The notes beneath the pieces are model-generated. The model searched no databases. It worked only from the letters and a program-made list of their open reading frames with translations, and was not told the origin of the DNA. From contig OY829655.1 in NCBI GenBank assembly GCA_963691815.1, forward strand, positions 15,735,151 through 15,799,150: a stretch of 64,000 nt of DNA, written 5' to 3'. The DNA is from Echiichthys vipera (lineage: Eukaryota; Chordata; Actinopteri; Perciformes; Trachinidae). Shown piece by piece: positions 36,601-50,375 of the stretch. Numbering within the stretch: the first letter of the stretch is position 1; every line of letters starts with the position of its first letter. Made by a program: the position numbers and the translations under genes.

Positions 36601-39600
36601 TTGGCTTTCTCTCTTTTTATCTCTCACCAGTTTATTGACATTTTAATGTGCTTTATTGCAACGACAAAACAAGCCAATGCATTGAAAACTAAAATTTTCA
36701 GCAGTTACAATCTCCTTGGCCCTTGCTTCTGTTTGCGTCTCCCTTTATTTTTGCTCTATATCGCCTTCTCTCTTTATCTGACTGGACTCTGTCTCGAGGG
36801 AAACCAACATCAGATTGTTATCTGTGTGTAATCAGGCGTTGCACAGCTGAGTCAAACAATACTCTTCCTCTCATCCAATCCGCTGTCCATCCTCCTCCCT
36901 TGTGACCGTACCTCATTTACAGTATTTGATGCACTTCTTCTAGCTTCCTTTACTTCCCTCGACTCAATTCTGTGTGTGTTTTCTTGGTATTTTTCAGCCA
37001 CCAGGCTCTTAATAAATAAAAAAAGTGTGGTGAAAGCCACAGTATTTTCACAGCTGTGTTCTGTCTTCTGTAAGTGAATGCCCGATTTATTAGTCTGACA
37101 TGAAGTGACTGGAGCATTTCCAAAAGAATCTGCAGCCACCCGAACATGTGTGTGGTCAGAAAGTCAGATAGTCTCCATCAATCAATGAATATATTTTTGA
37201 AATATCCTGCTTCTCCATGAGTGCTCCTAATCTTCTGGTCCACTTTCCTCTGACCTTTCCTTTCCTCAGTCCTTTATATCCCTGCCCCCGCTTTTGTTCC
37301 TCATTGCTTCCCTTACTTTTCCTCCAGGCATCAAACCCTCCGTCCCATCTGTTCACTCTGGCTTATTTAACTCTTGTCTGCCTCCCTTCCTTACTATTTT
37401 CCTTTGCCTTATCCATTTGGTCCGTATAACATCACTCATCCTTACAGCTATCCTTGTGTTCTCACAACCTTGTAACTTAACCAATGTGACTAAAATTTAT
37501 AATTATGACTTTGTGTAACTCATAATTATGAATCTGTGTAACTCAAAGCATAAGACAAGTCGCCTTTGTGACTGATATGTTTCTGTAAACATTATGCCAG
37601 CTGGGCTGCATGTGCTATCTGTTTTTAAACTCTACAGAACCTGACCTTGGGGGCACTCTTCTCGATGGGAGCCGTTTGTGCAGGCGTCTTGAAGCTGGCC
37701 TTCCTTCCAAGGAAATTATTTGGAAATAAACTCACACGGAGAAAGCCAGTCTTATCTTTCTTGATTGACCCTTATTGACTAATTTTCTCCCAACAATTTG
37801 GCGACCAAGATGGGCCCTTGAGTAGTGAGAGGCAATACGGGGGCAGGACAGACGGTGAAATCTGTACACAGTGGAGGGAAGCAACAACTGATACATGGGG
37901 GCCTAATGTCCCACAAATGGCATGCCCTCTCACTGCCAAAAATCCGCGGGAAGAGTCTCAACAAACTCTCTGAGTTTTTTCTCTGTTTGTGGTACCAAAA
38001 TGATTTGGAATAAACTCACACCAAATAATTTTCCCACAACACCAAATTTCACAGTTGTAAGAGGCATCTATCAGCAGGCAGATTCAATTTTCAGACTGCA
38101 GAAATGTCCTTCAAATGTGACCTAGGGGTTTCTGAGAAACATCAACAATATGCATTGCTTAATTGCAGAACAGTCATTGTGTTTGGTTATGTTATAGAGT
38201 GAGATCTGGCACTATCTTCCCTCGGAGTAGGCTGTCAAACACAGATAAACAAGTAGACAACAGATGGGGAAGGACTGAGGAGTTCTAGTATTTGAAGTGG
38301 AATCAAGCCATTCCGTCTTGTAATGTAATGCTTTGTTGTTAGTTTTCTGGAAGCATGTATTAAACAACCTTCTTAATCAGTGTGATTCTCTAAACTAGAG
38401 AAGATAATCTAGAGACTTTCAGAGCTAGTGTTAATTGTGAAGAAAAACACAAGCATGATAGCATTTATCTTGCTAATTGCAATGATTCCAATGTTGGCAT
38501 TCTAATGCTAAGTGCAGCTGAAACTGATGACGTATGTTTAAAGTGGGAAAAAACATGGTCTTTTGTCTGGCAGCTAAGGTCGGATTTGTGATTTTTCGCC
38601 CAACCAGTGTTGAGGATCTACAGGAGCAAAGTTCCTTATTTTATCCATCCAACAATTCTATCTATAGGCTGCGAGCAGCTAAGGTTTTGTTACATGCTGT
38701 CAACTTTTTAAAATAAAGTTTTGTGGGAACCTATTTGTAATGCAGGGACCGACACTGCTGATGCTTTACCAAGACATATACAGTGAATGTTAATGCCATC
38801 TGTGTGCTTCAGCGAGTCTCTCTCTCTCCTATTTGTATGCAAAATATCTTCGTAGGGCTTCAACATACATCAATATTCATCCAAAAACAGCCTTGAGGTT
38901 GTTTTTCCAAAATTATAATTCTACATATTTTCACAGAACACGATTCAATATTTTATTACAGGAAACATTACCTTAGTTACTTTCTTTGACAGTTTTATCT
39001 TGTGGTATTTTGTTACTGGCAGTATATTAATATCCCCTTTATGGATATGTAGGTAAATTACAGTATATGAGCTGTTAGGGATGTGATCTCAAAATTCAAT
39101 GCATTGTACACATTTCTACCTGCTTCTGTGGGATAACTTATAATTTGCATGGCTCAAATGTGTGTAGTATGGTTTTTTGTTTGGAAATCAAAATGTCAAA
39201 AATAATCTCATAAAAATTGACTCTTTAATAGCATCTGCAGCGCAGCGGTCAAGTGGTTACTGGTGCATACCATGTCACTAGAAGAGAGTTCCAGTCTCTC
39301 TGAGGCAAAAATAACATTAAAAAAACGATTTGCATGTATCTGATCTGGTGTGTCAGCATACATACTATTGCAGAACTGTCATCAATTCACAGAGCCACAA
39401 CAAATCTCACAGGCCCATAAACCAATCCAAGGGAATATGCTGAAATTAATTGTACCTTGTAACCGTACAAAATGCATGAGACATTATCTGAGCACTTGTA
39501 TGAGATTTTTGCCAGTCCCTGTGAACCGGACGAGCAGTTTTTAATCCATCATTTTTTGATGCAACAAAAACTCTCTAATGAAAAAAAGCCTGTATTCATT

Positions 39601-41057
39601 AACGCCTATCTCTCGCTCTCTTGCTTACTATTTATTGATTACACATTTCTGTAATGACTTTACATCCGAGCCCTTGGCACTTGTGATGCAATCAAACACA
39701 GTCACAATTAAGTCTAAAGAAAGGACTTTGTGTCTAAACATATGAATAGGCCCATGCATAAAGTATGAGTCTGGGCGTTTGATGGCAGAGAGCAATACAA
39801 AAAGAAGAAAACAACACAACAGGGGTCTACTGCCAGTTAGGCCTTGTATTTTTTTATCAGTTGCAAAACTCTGTGGCTCTTTTTTCTTTTAGCAGTGCTG
39901 CTGCAACATTCGGTTGAAAGAAAAAAAATGCCCTTGAATGAGCAGCAGGATATGTGTTTTTTTCTTTGTTAAAAGAAAGCAGGCAGTCCGATCCTTTTTA
40001 TGTTTTCTTATGACAGCATGGTATAGGGTATAGGGGTAATGGATATTTAAGAACATATATAGGAATGCCACAATAGCTTTGTCTGTAGGAATGAGAGTTT
40101 AATATTGATTCACATAGCCAGAAACAAGACAGCCTTTCTGCTCCTAAATCAATAATATCATACACCAGCAGAGCGGAATGGGAGGCTCTTTGGCTCCATG
40201 TTTTATTATTAATCTTTCTGACACTTACATATATAGGAAATACATACTACCTATCACTCTTCAGTGTTTCCATCATGCCTGTCATTAAGGCTGCTGGCAG
40301 ATGGCCGCATATAGCCTACTTTTTTATTTAAGATTTAGGCTTACTAATGAATGCCCAGGATCTTCAGTTTAGCGCTTTTGTAAGCAATAAAAAGTGATTG
40401 ATACATGTAAAAAGTTAGACACAGAACCTTTAATTAATGCACTTAAGTTGTGCTAGTTGGGCTGATTTAGATTCCTTTGTTTCCTTTGCATAGAGCCAGG
40501 TTATCTGTTCTCACTGACCTTTTCACCTAAAACTTGGCAAAAAAAACAAACAAGGGAATTTCACAAAATTCCTATTCCTTTGATTGTCAACTGAACAGGA
40601 AATATAAGTTTTTGTAGGTAGCCTATACAAAATGGTACTCAGATTAAAAAAAGACACATCATCCTCTTGTGTCAATAATATAGCAGCAACTGTTTTTTCA
40701 ACTGACAATGACCATGACAATGACAAGGCACAAGTGGAAAGCTGTTGTTTTTAAACATGTGACCTAGACACCGTATTCTGAAATAATAGAACATAGGAAA
40801 AGCTGTTTCAAGCTTTTGTTACACATTTTTCAGCGATCCATTTCACGCATTGGGAAACTGTTAGATACATTTTATTGAGTACCAGCTCAGCAGCAGCTTT
40901 GACTACATCATCACTTACCAAAGAAGCAGTAGATGATTCCAAAGAGACAGCACATGGAGCAGACCACTGAGGGAACAATCTCATATCTCCTCTCAATCTC
41001 CTGGTCACACCTCAACCCCACCTCACCCAAACCCAGTAGTTGGCTGGTAGAAGTCAT
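27644..41057 (-). CDS. tmem198: TMEM198, multi-pass membrane protein
   Basis: Complete coding region on the minus strand. Exons: 41057-40919 (ATG), 35180-34942, 34734-34522, 33303-33180, 29566-29250, 27796-27644 (TGA). Phases and GT-AG borders agree throughout, giving 394 aa. Hydrophobic helices occur around residues 27-46, 52-72, 85-107, 110-126, 136-156, 164-190 and 208-228, fitting the seven-pass TMEM198 topology. Family hallmarks: MCCLFGIIYCFFGYRCFKAV, VRSVGLFMVGLLLGL, RRVQLMRIRQ, GDVLSPSYIRSFRDRQT and the C-terminus SGPPVR. TMEM198 is described as a promoter of Wnt signalling through LRP6 phosphorylation. The C-terminal tail has a Lys-rich stretch and a His-rich insertion (His8 at residues 288-295) absent from the human protein as I recall it. 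The paralogue (a or b) cannot be assigned. Confidence 0.95.
27797..29249 (-). other. tmem198 last intron
   Basis: 1.45 kb, mostly occupied by the foldback element at 28320-28995. Donor GTAAGA, acceptor CCACAG. Confidence 0.85.
28320..28995. mobile_element. Foldback (long inverted repeat) element 1
   Basis: Two imperfect inverted arms, about 28320-28600 and 28665-28995, around a short loop. The inner ends are ATGAGAAAGTTTGT (28590 on) and ACAAACTTTCTCAT (28652 on). Further paired blocks are GCCAAAACTGTC/GACAGTTTTGAC, ACAATCTGTGA/TCACAGATTGT, CCTAATGGCAT/ATGCCATTAGGC and CAGTGCTGATC/GATCAGCACTG. No coding potential. Confidence 0.85.
30369..30620. repeat. (GT)n microsatellites and G run
   Basis: GT tract at 30369-30436 with GAGA interruptions, and a second at 30577-30608 ending in about 12 Gs. 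Confidence 0.95.
30990..31225 (+). mobile_element. Truncated retroposon 3' end (LINE-type tail)
   Basis: AT-rich sequence ending in CAATAAATCTGATTCTGATTCT, the short tandem tail typical of 3' ends of fish non-LTR retrotransposons. No reverse transcriptase remains. Confidence 0.5.
33304..34521 (-). other. tmem198 intron between exons 3 and 4
   Basis: 1.2 kb with no recognisable element. Donor GTAGGG, acceptor TTTGCAG. Confidence 0.8.
35690..35850 (+). mobile_element. Retroposon 3' tail fragment
   Basis: Ends with GGGATTATTAAAGTATTTCT and then a TCTGATTC tandem tail, like the ends of fish LINEs. No coding sequence. Confidence 0.45.
37600..37900 (+). mobile_element. LTR-retroelement remnant (LTR 3' end plus leader)
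   Basis: An AATAAA at 37725-37730 is followed about 60 bp later by TTTCTCCCAACAATTTGGCGACC. This resembles the R-U5 end of an LTR directly followed by a TTTGGCGACC-type primer-binding region and a G-rich leader. No gag, pol or env sequence is recognisable and no second LTR was found. It is an old fragment; the retroviral or Ty3-like class is not determined. Confidence 0.45.
39230..39312 (+). mobile_element. tRNA-like SINE fragment
   Basis: GCAGCGCAGCGGTCAAGTGG (A-box-like) followed by AGAGTTCCAGTCTCT (B-box-like) in tRNA spacing. Degenerate, with no CCA end or anticodon arm good enough for a tRNA gene. Confidence 0.45.
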
Positions 41058-41175
41058 GTTGACAGAAGTGAAGGAGGGTAGTGTTCAGGAGAACAGAGGA
41101 GGGCAGGGGTGAGGGGTGGAGGGGATGTGGAGGGATGACTGGATCAGTGGGCCTCACCCATTGAGACGCGTCTAC
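41058..41175 (-). other. tmem198: tmem198 5' UTR portion of the first coding exon
   Basis: On the minus strand an acceptor CTTCTGTTTGCAG ends at 41176, so the ATG-bearing exon spans 41175-40919 with 118 nt of 5' UTR. This implies at least one upstream non-coding exon. Confidence 0.7.
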
Positions 41176-41584
41176 CTGCAAACAGAAGGCAGAGAGAAAA
41201 GGTGAAGGAGAGAGAGCGCAGGAGTGAGAATGAATGAGGGAAAGAGAGAGCGATCATTGATTATACTCAGCTGCGAATGCTGACAGAGCAGTAAGCATGC
41301 ATTTAAAAAAAGAAACACCTGTAAACACTTCTGCAGCAGATGAAATGCCTGCACATGAAAAACTGCAATTCAGCTTCTATCATTCATTTATACACAGTAA
41401 AGCATTTGCAAAAAAATGTCACCAGCAGTTTGAAAGTATATGATCGGTAGTAGACCAGCAACACACACATAATGGTTACCATGAAAAGATCAACAGAATG
41501 CATTTGCATAAATTTGCATGTCGCGGGAAATTGTGGAGCAAGTATAAGAGTGATAAGGGTGTGTGTGTGTGAGTATAGATATAT

Positions 41585-41786
<202 letters not shown>

Positions 41787-43479
41787 CAAGACTACTACAA
41801 CTAAAATATGGTGGTTAAGATGCTACAGCATGAGTAAGCCAGCAGTTTGTTTTGGTGGACAATTTTCCTAAATAACAGTTCAATATAGCAAAGACAATAT
41901 AATACGGCTTGAATGTATAAGCTTAAGTTGAACAACAATATAAAAACATGAGCAACCAAGCAGCCTATTTGGCTTGTAGTATTACGGAGTGAGGAACAAA
42001 AGAAACTCTTCAGACATAGGTCTGTGAGTGCGATCAATTTCTCCAGTTGTGATGGAAAAGAAAAAAAACTTATGAGCAAAAGATCTGCCGAAGCAAAAAC
42101 ATGTCGCATTACGAACAGAACTGGGACTGTAATATCTTCATTTTACATGTAAACAATATGACTGATCATGCACAACCTAATCCAACATACAGTATTTATG
42201 TAAAAGCATAGTTATATTGCACCCGTAATTCAATGTGATCACCTACTGAATATAATTAGTTACTCCACTGAATGTGTTTAATTTACTTTAATTTGTGAAT
42301 GATGCCAGCTTTAACTGGTTTCACATGCGATAGTTTGTACCCCACATGTAGCGTATATTACAACCTTTCATCTAATGAGATGTTATGTTGAGATGTACTG
42401 TTGCATTCTGTAATATAGATCGGTATTGATAAGTTCATTCTTAATTGAGCTCCTTGTGTCCTTTGGGTCACCGAAAGACACAAGAGGATCGATTAAGAGT
42501 GTGGTGTCAGCTGCAGACATGCTGCTTGAAAATTCCAGCCTTTTCTTTTTCTTAGAGGTGTTTTATGAGGATGCAAATGTGCCCGGGGCTTTCACTTTGG
42601 TCATTTTGCCAACAGCTAAAGCAGTCAAAGCAGTTTAAAATATTTTGTCAGACAGCCGAGGGCAAATTCAATCAATCACCATGTTACACTCTGCCCTCAC
42701 ATAATAGCATACAAAATAGACTTAACAGTCTCAGTAAGAAAACTGTTTTAAAGTCAATTCTAAAGACCAATCGAGAACATTGTACGTAAATAGCACACAA
42801 GAACAAATACAGTTTCCGTGTAATAAAACTCTTACTGTTTACAACACAGCGCCACACCATAGACTGTATACTCCACACTAACTCAGGCTTAAAATCCCAA
42901 TGGTTTAATTTCCAGTTGAGACACAAATTAGGACCTATTAGCATATAGACTCACTCAGTGGTGGACTCACACAAATAGGAGCATCCTCACGGCATTAATG
43001 TCAGTATTTTACTCTGCATCATCATTATTGAATGAAACAGGTACGCTACTATACATCATTTATCAGGTATGCCCTCTGCCTCCATCATGACATCTCTTGC
43101 AGAGACTTGGTAATTCATGCAAAGATGTGTGTGCACACAAATTTCCAGTCCTCCACAAGTATTTCCTTCTCCACCGTTTCCATTAGGGATGTGTGACTCC
43201 ACACTAACTCTGTCTGGGCCTGTTCTCTTCTTTACTCCCATCTGCATGTATGCTGTCATTCTGGTATAGCCAAAGACTTTGGAAGGGATATGAAATGGAG
43301 TGGAGTCTGGCTCAAACAATTGTACTGAACAGTACAATTGGCCGGAGTACAGTAGTACCCCGAAAGCATCACTTTCTGCTACTGAAATACAGAATACATT
43401 CAAAACCTACTGTTCTTTTACAGACTCTGTGGATAACAGATTTTAGATTTGAAATGATGTTACTCTGGGTCCATTACCT

Positions 43480-43785
43480 TTGTGTGGTTTTCTCCCTCAG
43501 GTCACAGCACTTGTCATGTTTGCGTAAACATGACATACTCACATACGGCCTCTCTGTCTACGTCTCTTGTTTTTATGTCTACAGTCCACTGCACCTTAGA
43601 TTATTTTATGTTTATATTTGCAATGCAATTAGGCCGCTTATTTATACATTTTATTTTTTATGTATCTTTTTTATTGTATTTCTACAGTATATCACTGTTT
43701 TGATGTGCCTGTGTGTAATGCTGCTGTTACAGTGCAATTTCCCAGCTTGGGATCAATTAAGTATTTCTATTCTATTTTACTTCTA
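43480..43785 (+). mobile_element. LINE 3'-end fragment
   Basis: Ends GTGCAATTTCCCAGCTTGGG then ATCAATTAAGTATTTCTATTC, the characteristic 3' end of a fish non-LTR retrotransposon. The overlapping ORF is not protein-like. Confidence 0.55.
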
Positions 43786-43805
43786 AACACACATACCCGA
43801 TTGCG

Positions 43806-43824
43806 GGGGGGGGGGGGGGGGGGG
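43806..43824. repeat. Poly-G run
   Basis: About 19 consecutive Gs just after the LINE 3' end. Confidence 0.95.
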
Positions 43825-45439
43825 TAATCCTTATCGACTTAGTAGGTGCTAATGAACACACACACAGCACGACATGCTGTGTGCTTTGGAGAAAACAAAA
43901 GTACACAAAAGTGGGATTCAAGAAGAAATAATTTTTTGACAATGATAGTCCAAAGAAGCTAAAGAGCAGTAAAATCAGAATGCACTGACATTACATTGGA
44001 AGAACTCAGTGGTGAGTAGATTTAAATTTGACCTTTATTGGTCGCAACAAACACACCATCAGCACTGGGTAAAAAAGAAACATCACATTAGGGAGAATGT
44101 CATCAGTCACTGTCTAACAACATTCATTTGCAATAACCAACTGTATAACAGTTATGGAAGTGTGGACAGAGATGAGCCAAGTGAAATGAAAAAGTCTACT
44201 GTATACTGATAAAGATTTTCCACAGTTTCTGAGGAAATTATTGCTCAAATCGTCAGGTGTCATTAAGACATCGAAATGCCCGCTGCTTTAATTTCTTTGA
44301 AGACCTAGCCACATTACCTTTCATCAGATCCCTTCCTATCTCAGTAAAACCCACCTGAGTCTGTGCCTCTGGACTTCTCTGTCACCCCTAATATGGAATT
44401 AACAGTATTAACATAGATTAAAACGAACTATAAGCTAGTATTAAACCTTTGAATAATACAGTGTAAACGATGCTCCCTGTGTGTAAGGACGGGAGTGCAT
44501 GACTCAGAGCTAAGCGAAAGGTGATTAGCAATTATACAAGGTGTTTGAATGCAGCAATCTTCAGTGGCGGCCATGTTAGTGACAAAAAGTGCTTTATAAA
44601 GCCATGTCAAGTACAATAATAACATTTGGATAACATTCTCTGACAAATGATTATCACTGTCCCTGTAGTTTCTGTAGAAATAGTAATATGGTAAAACACT
44701 AAGGTGGGTGGGTGAAAGCTTATGGCAACAATGCCATTTTTGCAGAATATATTGGAAACTACAAAGCATTAAGAGAGCACATACCTCTACCACAGCTGCA
44801 CGGTCCCCTACATTTAAAGTAATTATATTTTACAATAGATGATGTTAAGAATGGCTAGATCTACTTCTGGATCAATATTGAAATACAAACAGTAAGAGAC
44901 ACTAAAATTATACATCTGCCAGATTTTCATTCATTCTGTTAACTGCAAAGGTTCAAAGGAAAATAGTTTTTAAAGCCCTATATCGCAAGGTAACAAATGT
45001 ACAAGGTCTACAAAAAATCCCAGATGCAACTTTCAGACAAAAGCCTGAACTAGTTTGCATTCCATGCAGAGTGGGTCAACAACCTCAAATGTAATTGGAG
45101 GAATTCCAGTTCGTAATTGCCTGTCTTGGAAAGACGGACTCCAAGGGTGAAACAGATTGTGAAGACTGCAGCTTAGTTCCACCACAGGCACCCTGACTCA
45201 GGAGAAAGATTTAACTGAGAATGCATGACAAGTGATGCTAGTGCACTGCCAAAAAGCATAATGTCAGAGTGAAAATGTGCTCAAATGCTTTGGTCTCTAA
45301 AGCTTTGTTTGCTCCACTCAGGCATTATAATATTTCTCACTTTAAGCATCCGTTAACTCTGCAGTGATGCGGTAGTTTAGTGAAGACTTTGAAGGACTTT
45401 AAATAAAAGGTATTACATTATTTTTTGGCAAGTTATTAC

Positions 45440-45442
<3 letters not shown>

Positions 45443-45510
<68 letters not shown>
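45443..45510. repeat. (TA)n(CA)n microsatellite
   Basis: About 58 bp TA followed by a short CA run. Confidence 0.97.
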
Positions 45511-45559
45511 TGTAATTACTGTAAAAAACATGCTGTCTTCTCTAAAAATCTACTTTTAC

Positions 45560-45895
45560 AGAGGAGTACAGTGGACAATCGCCTGAAGACAGAGCATTAG
45601 GTGACTACTGGAGGAGCAGTCGGCCTCACTGTCCTGCTTGTTGTCCAGGGGGAGGAAGTGAAGAATGGGGACTCATACAAGTACCTTAGGGTCCAAATCA
45701 ATAAAAAAAAAAAAACTGGACTCACAACATTGAAGACCTCTTCAGGAAGGGACAGAAAAAACTGTTGTTCCTGAAGAGACTCGGATCCTTCAGTGTGTGC
45801 AACATGCTCCTGCAAATCTTTTATAAGTCTATAGTAGCCAGTGCTCTGTTCTTCATGGTGCTGTGCTAGGGTGGCGGCATCAAGGCATCCTAAAC
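45560..45895 (+). pseudogene. Non-LTR retrotransposon reverse-transcriptase C-terminal remnant
   Basis: In broken plus-strand frames: EEVKNGDSYKYLRVQI, then after an A-run frameshift WTHNIEDLFRKGQKKLLFLK, RLGSFSVCNMLLQIFYKSIV and ASALFFMVLC*GGG. This is the region after the RT core in fish LINEs (YKYLGVxI...W...N...KGQ...LxxLR...FY.SVV.S...F..VCWGG). Stop codon and frameshift show it is dead. An antisense ORF here is a shadow. Confidence 0.8.
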
Positions 45896-46145
45896 ACATG
45901 TCATCACTTCATAATATCCTTTTAGACATTTGTGTAAAATGTTGACATTAGGCAAAATAAGTTTTGTGAGGTCGCAGTGACATTGATCTTTGACCACTAA
46001 ATTCTAATGAGTTCAGCCTTGACAATTGGATATTGGTGCCAAATTTGAGGAAATTCCCTTTGGGTGTTCCTGAGATATTGGGTTCACAAGAATGGGACAA
46101 ATGGATGATGGGACAACACATTCGACAACATAATGCCTGCAATCA
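45896..46145 (+). repeat. Interspersed repeat fragment
   Basis: Contains TTTGACCACTAAATTCTAAT, TTGGTGCCAAATTTGAGGAA, CCTGAGATATTGGGTTCACA and AGAATGGGACAAATGG, which I recall as a very common fish interspersed repeat. Non-coding. Confidence 0.6.
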
Positions 46146-47127
46146 GCCAGTGCAGAGGCACAAAAAATCAACATCTGTGTCCCAGGCACTGCACCAATGT
46201 TTATTTCCAGACAGCTTTATCAGATAAACCACAGTAATCATCTTTAGTTTACATGACTCTTCGGGCTGAAAGTCGATTTCAGCACATGAAGATTTTGCCA
46301 ATTCACATTCCGACCTGACATTACCTCTTAACTGCTTCACACAGATGGATGACATGATTTGAAAATAGCCCACCAATAAAGTCAGAACAAGGAAGAAGGA
46401 GAAACATTATATTATGCAACAATGTCACGTCTGTTGCTATAACAACCAGCAGCGGTACAAGGACCCTGCAAATGGGAAGTGGGCCTCATCTCCATGGGAA
46501 TGTGCATGTTAAGAGCCAATCCGCGATGGTTTCTTTGAGGCTCTTGGCAGCTAATGCCTCCAACCTCTGACCCTATTCAACTAGTGCCTCTTTATAATTC
46601 CCCAACATATTAGGGTATCCACCGAACTGAGTTCACTATGCAAGAAAAGTCCAATTCTTGAGGTGTACATTTTTAACGGTCACCAGTTGGAGTTTTAATG
46701 GATCAAAGTCTACAGTAGACTACAGTGAGGTTTATTAAAAGATTATAGACATATGTCGATTGGGATATCTACATTTTCACACTAAACAGTAATTTGCACT
46801 TTCTTCATTTCTGTAAAAAATTTGTGTGTGATTGTCTGATGCCTCGTACTAATTCAAAAGTAGCCAAAACCATCAAGGGATTATAGGAAACATGTGGGAA
46901 AGACATCACACCGTAAATTAATATCAATGCTGGAGCTCTGTATTAGTGTTCTTGTACTTTGCTTCACTGTGGCACTATGCACAGGTTATACACTTTCATA
47001 AAATGTACGTTGAAGTTGGCACATTTGATGACAATCCTCTCATGTTACATTGTTACTGTAGCAGGAAGGGTTTGAATATTTTAATAGGTGGTTATATGTG
47101 GATCTGTCTGACGGACTTTTACTGGTG
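46146..47127. other. tmem198 5' intron, nothing recognised
   Basis: No repeat or exon identified. Confidence 0.4.
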
Positions 47128-47265
47128 TGTTGTTGAGATCAAAATGAAGGCTGAGTTCAAAGATGTGTGTCTAGAGCAAGGGTGCCGCAAGTAAGGATGT
47201 TGGGAAGTAAGGAAGGGACCATTGCCCCCACCACTTTATGTCTCTGGCCCAGTTTAGCATCTGGT
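47128..47265 (+). repeat. Interspersed repeat, one of an inverted pair
   Basis: GAAGGCTGAGTTCAAAGATG...GGGTGCCGCAAGTA...CCACTTTA is repeated in opposite orientation at 48285-48435. Confidence 0.7.
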
Positions 47266-48224
47266 GTGATCCAATCACAAGATGGTTTCTGTTTTTATTT
47301 TGTCCAAGATGAATTAAGATAATGCAGTAGAAAAAAAACATATTGTAGCAGTACAGGTTTGCACAGCACAACTGGGTTTCATTTTCCATCAGCTCCACTT
47401 GAGAGCATGTAAACTCTGCAGTGAAACCAACATCTAAATGTTGTTTCGGCTGCTTCATTTTCCTCCATGCTGACAAATGGGGAGCAGTGACTCACATCAC
47501 AGCACCTCTGACACAAATCACAGTTCACATGATGATTTGCTCAGCCATATCCTCGCTTGCATGCCTTTGTCAGCCCGACAGGCCAGTAATGTTAGGTTAC
47601 TTATCAAAACCACTGGCAGGGTTATAACCTCTCTGCGTGTTGATGTGCTCTCTGCTGTAGCTTTGCTTCTGTTCCTCTTCCCCTCACATGAGCAGACAGT
47701 CTGAGGTCACAGATGAAATTTGAATACTGCTGGCAGTCTGATAAGGATTTCATGGATTTCTCCTTATGTATGCCAGTTTGTATCTCTGGCATCCAAAGTG
47801 TATTTGCCAATCAGTGCAGTGTAGCTTTACCTTCACCTCTTCCTCTACCAGTGACTTTTCCGTGAACTGAAATAAATAGTTGATGTGAAAAATGTTGCTC
47901 TCCCTGAATGACTGTCACTACTTATAAACACCAGATTCTGTAACTGAGCACTAGCTTATCATTTCAAATGCAAACTGAAAATACAACATCTACTACCATC
48001 TTGAAATTACATCACACCAGCCGCAACACCAAATTGGTAGATATGTTCTGATGCAATTTTTTCTTTCCCGATGCCAGTTCTAAGACCTGAACTTGCATTT
48101 TGGTCAATATCAAGTACAGAAAATGAATGCCATAGAACTTTATTTTATTATCTAGTTTGACAGTCATTCATAATGGAAAAAGAAAATAAATAAACTACTC
48201 TAAAGTAGATTTCAGAAGATTTTC

Positions 48225-48435
48225 AGGGATAAATTATGCAGTACTGAATCGGTGCATAGACCTGCGTACTCGCCAATGCCGATATGAGCATTTTAGGCAG
48301 TATTGGGGGCATTTTCATTGAAGCAAGTTGGGCCAGGGGTGTAAAGTGGTTGGCCCTCCTACTTGCGGCACCCATGCTCGGACAACACCCATCTTTGAAC
48401 TCAGCCTTCATTGTGATCTACACACCTGTAATTTT
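48225..48435 (-). repeat. Interspersed repeat, inverted partner
   Basis: Reverse complement carries AATGAAGGCTGAGTTCAAAG, GGGTGCCGCAAGTAGGAGG and CCACTTTACACCCCTGGCCC, matching 47128-47265 and extending further to the left. Confidence 0.7.
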
Positions 48436-48509
48436 TCCTGACTTTACCTTTATCTTATCTTTATCTTTATTTAGAGGAATGTGAAGAGGAGTCAAGTGCT
48501 TTCACATTT

Positions 48510-50005
<1,496 letters not shown>

Positions 50006-50009
50006 TTTG

Positions 50010-50375
50010 ATCCAAGTTTGTACAGATAGTCATGGTCCCCAGAGGATGTACAGTATGAGGTTCCCATTTTGGGGGGTTTTGAGTGAAACTTCTAAACGAC
50101 TGTTGGATGGATTGCTGTGAAATTTGCTACAGACAATCTTGTTCCCCTCAGGATAAATTGCAAGAACTTTAATTCCCTAATTTCTAATTTTCCACAATCA
50201 TCAACCTAAGTATAGACACATTTTAATTTTGATCTAACGACCAAATACCTGCCAGTGTAATTACACCTCATTAACATGCTCACTTTGTCATTTAATGTTA
50301 ACATGCTGACATTAGCATTTACCTCAACCACCAAGTAGACTCTTATAGAGCCACTAGCATTCAAACTTCCTCAAA
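50010..50375 (+). repeat. Interspersed repeat
   Basis: Contains TTGGATGGATTGCTGTGAAA, TTTGCTACAGACAATCTTGT, TCCCCTCAGGATAAATTG, ACCAAATACCTGC and TAACATGCTGACATTAGCAT, a combination I recall as an abundant percomorph repeat. Non-coding, diverged. Confidence 0.65.

Larger units (their letters stand above)
35181..40918 (-). other. tmem198 intron between coding exons 1 and 2
   Basis: 5.7 kb. Contains a retroposon tail (35690-35850), an LTR-like remnant (37600-37900) and a tRNA-like SINE fragment (39230-39312). No further exon is needed, since codon phase runs directly from exon 1 to exon 2 (CFFG|YRCF). Confidence 0.85.

Noticed and set aside
39230..39312. A tRNA gene
   Set aside because: Only A-box-like and B-box-like motifs remain; the cloverleaf cannot be completed, so a SINE fragment is more likely.
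43250..43786. 178-aa plus-strand ORF with hydrophobic stretches
   Set aside because: Its second half is an AT-rich LINE 3' end; the hydrophobicity reflects T-rich codons and there is no family match.
45597..45899. 100-aa minus-strand ORF
   Set aside because: Antisense to a decayed LINE reverse-transcriptase fragment.
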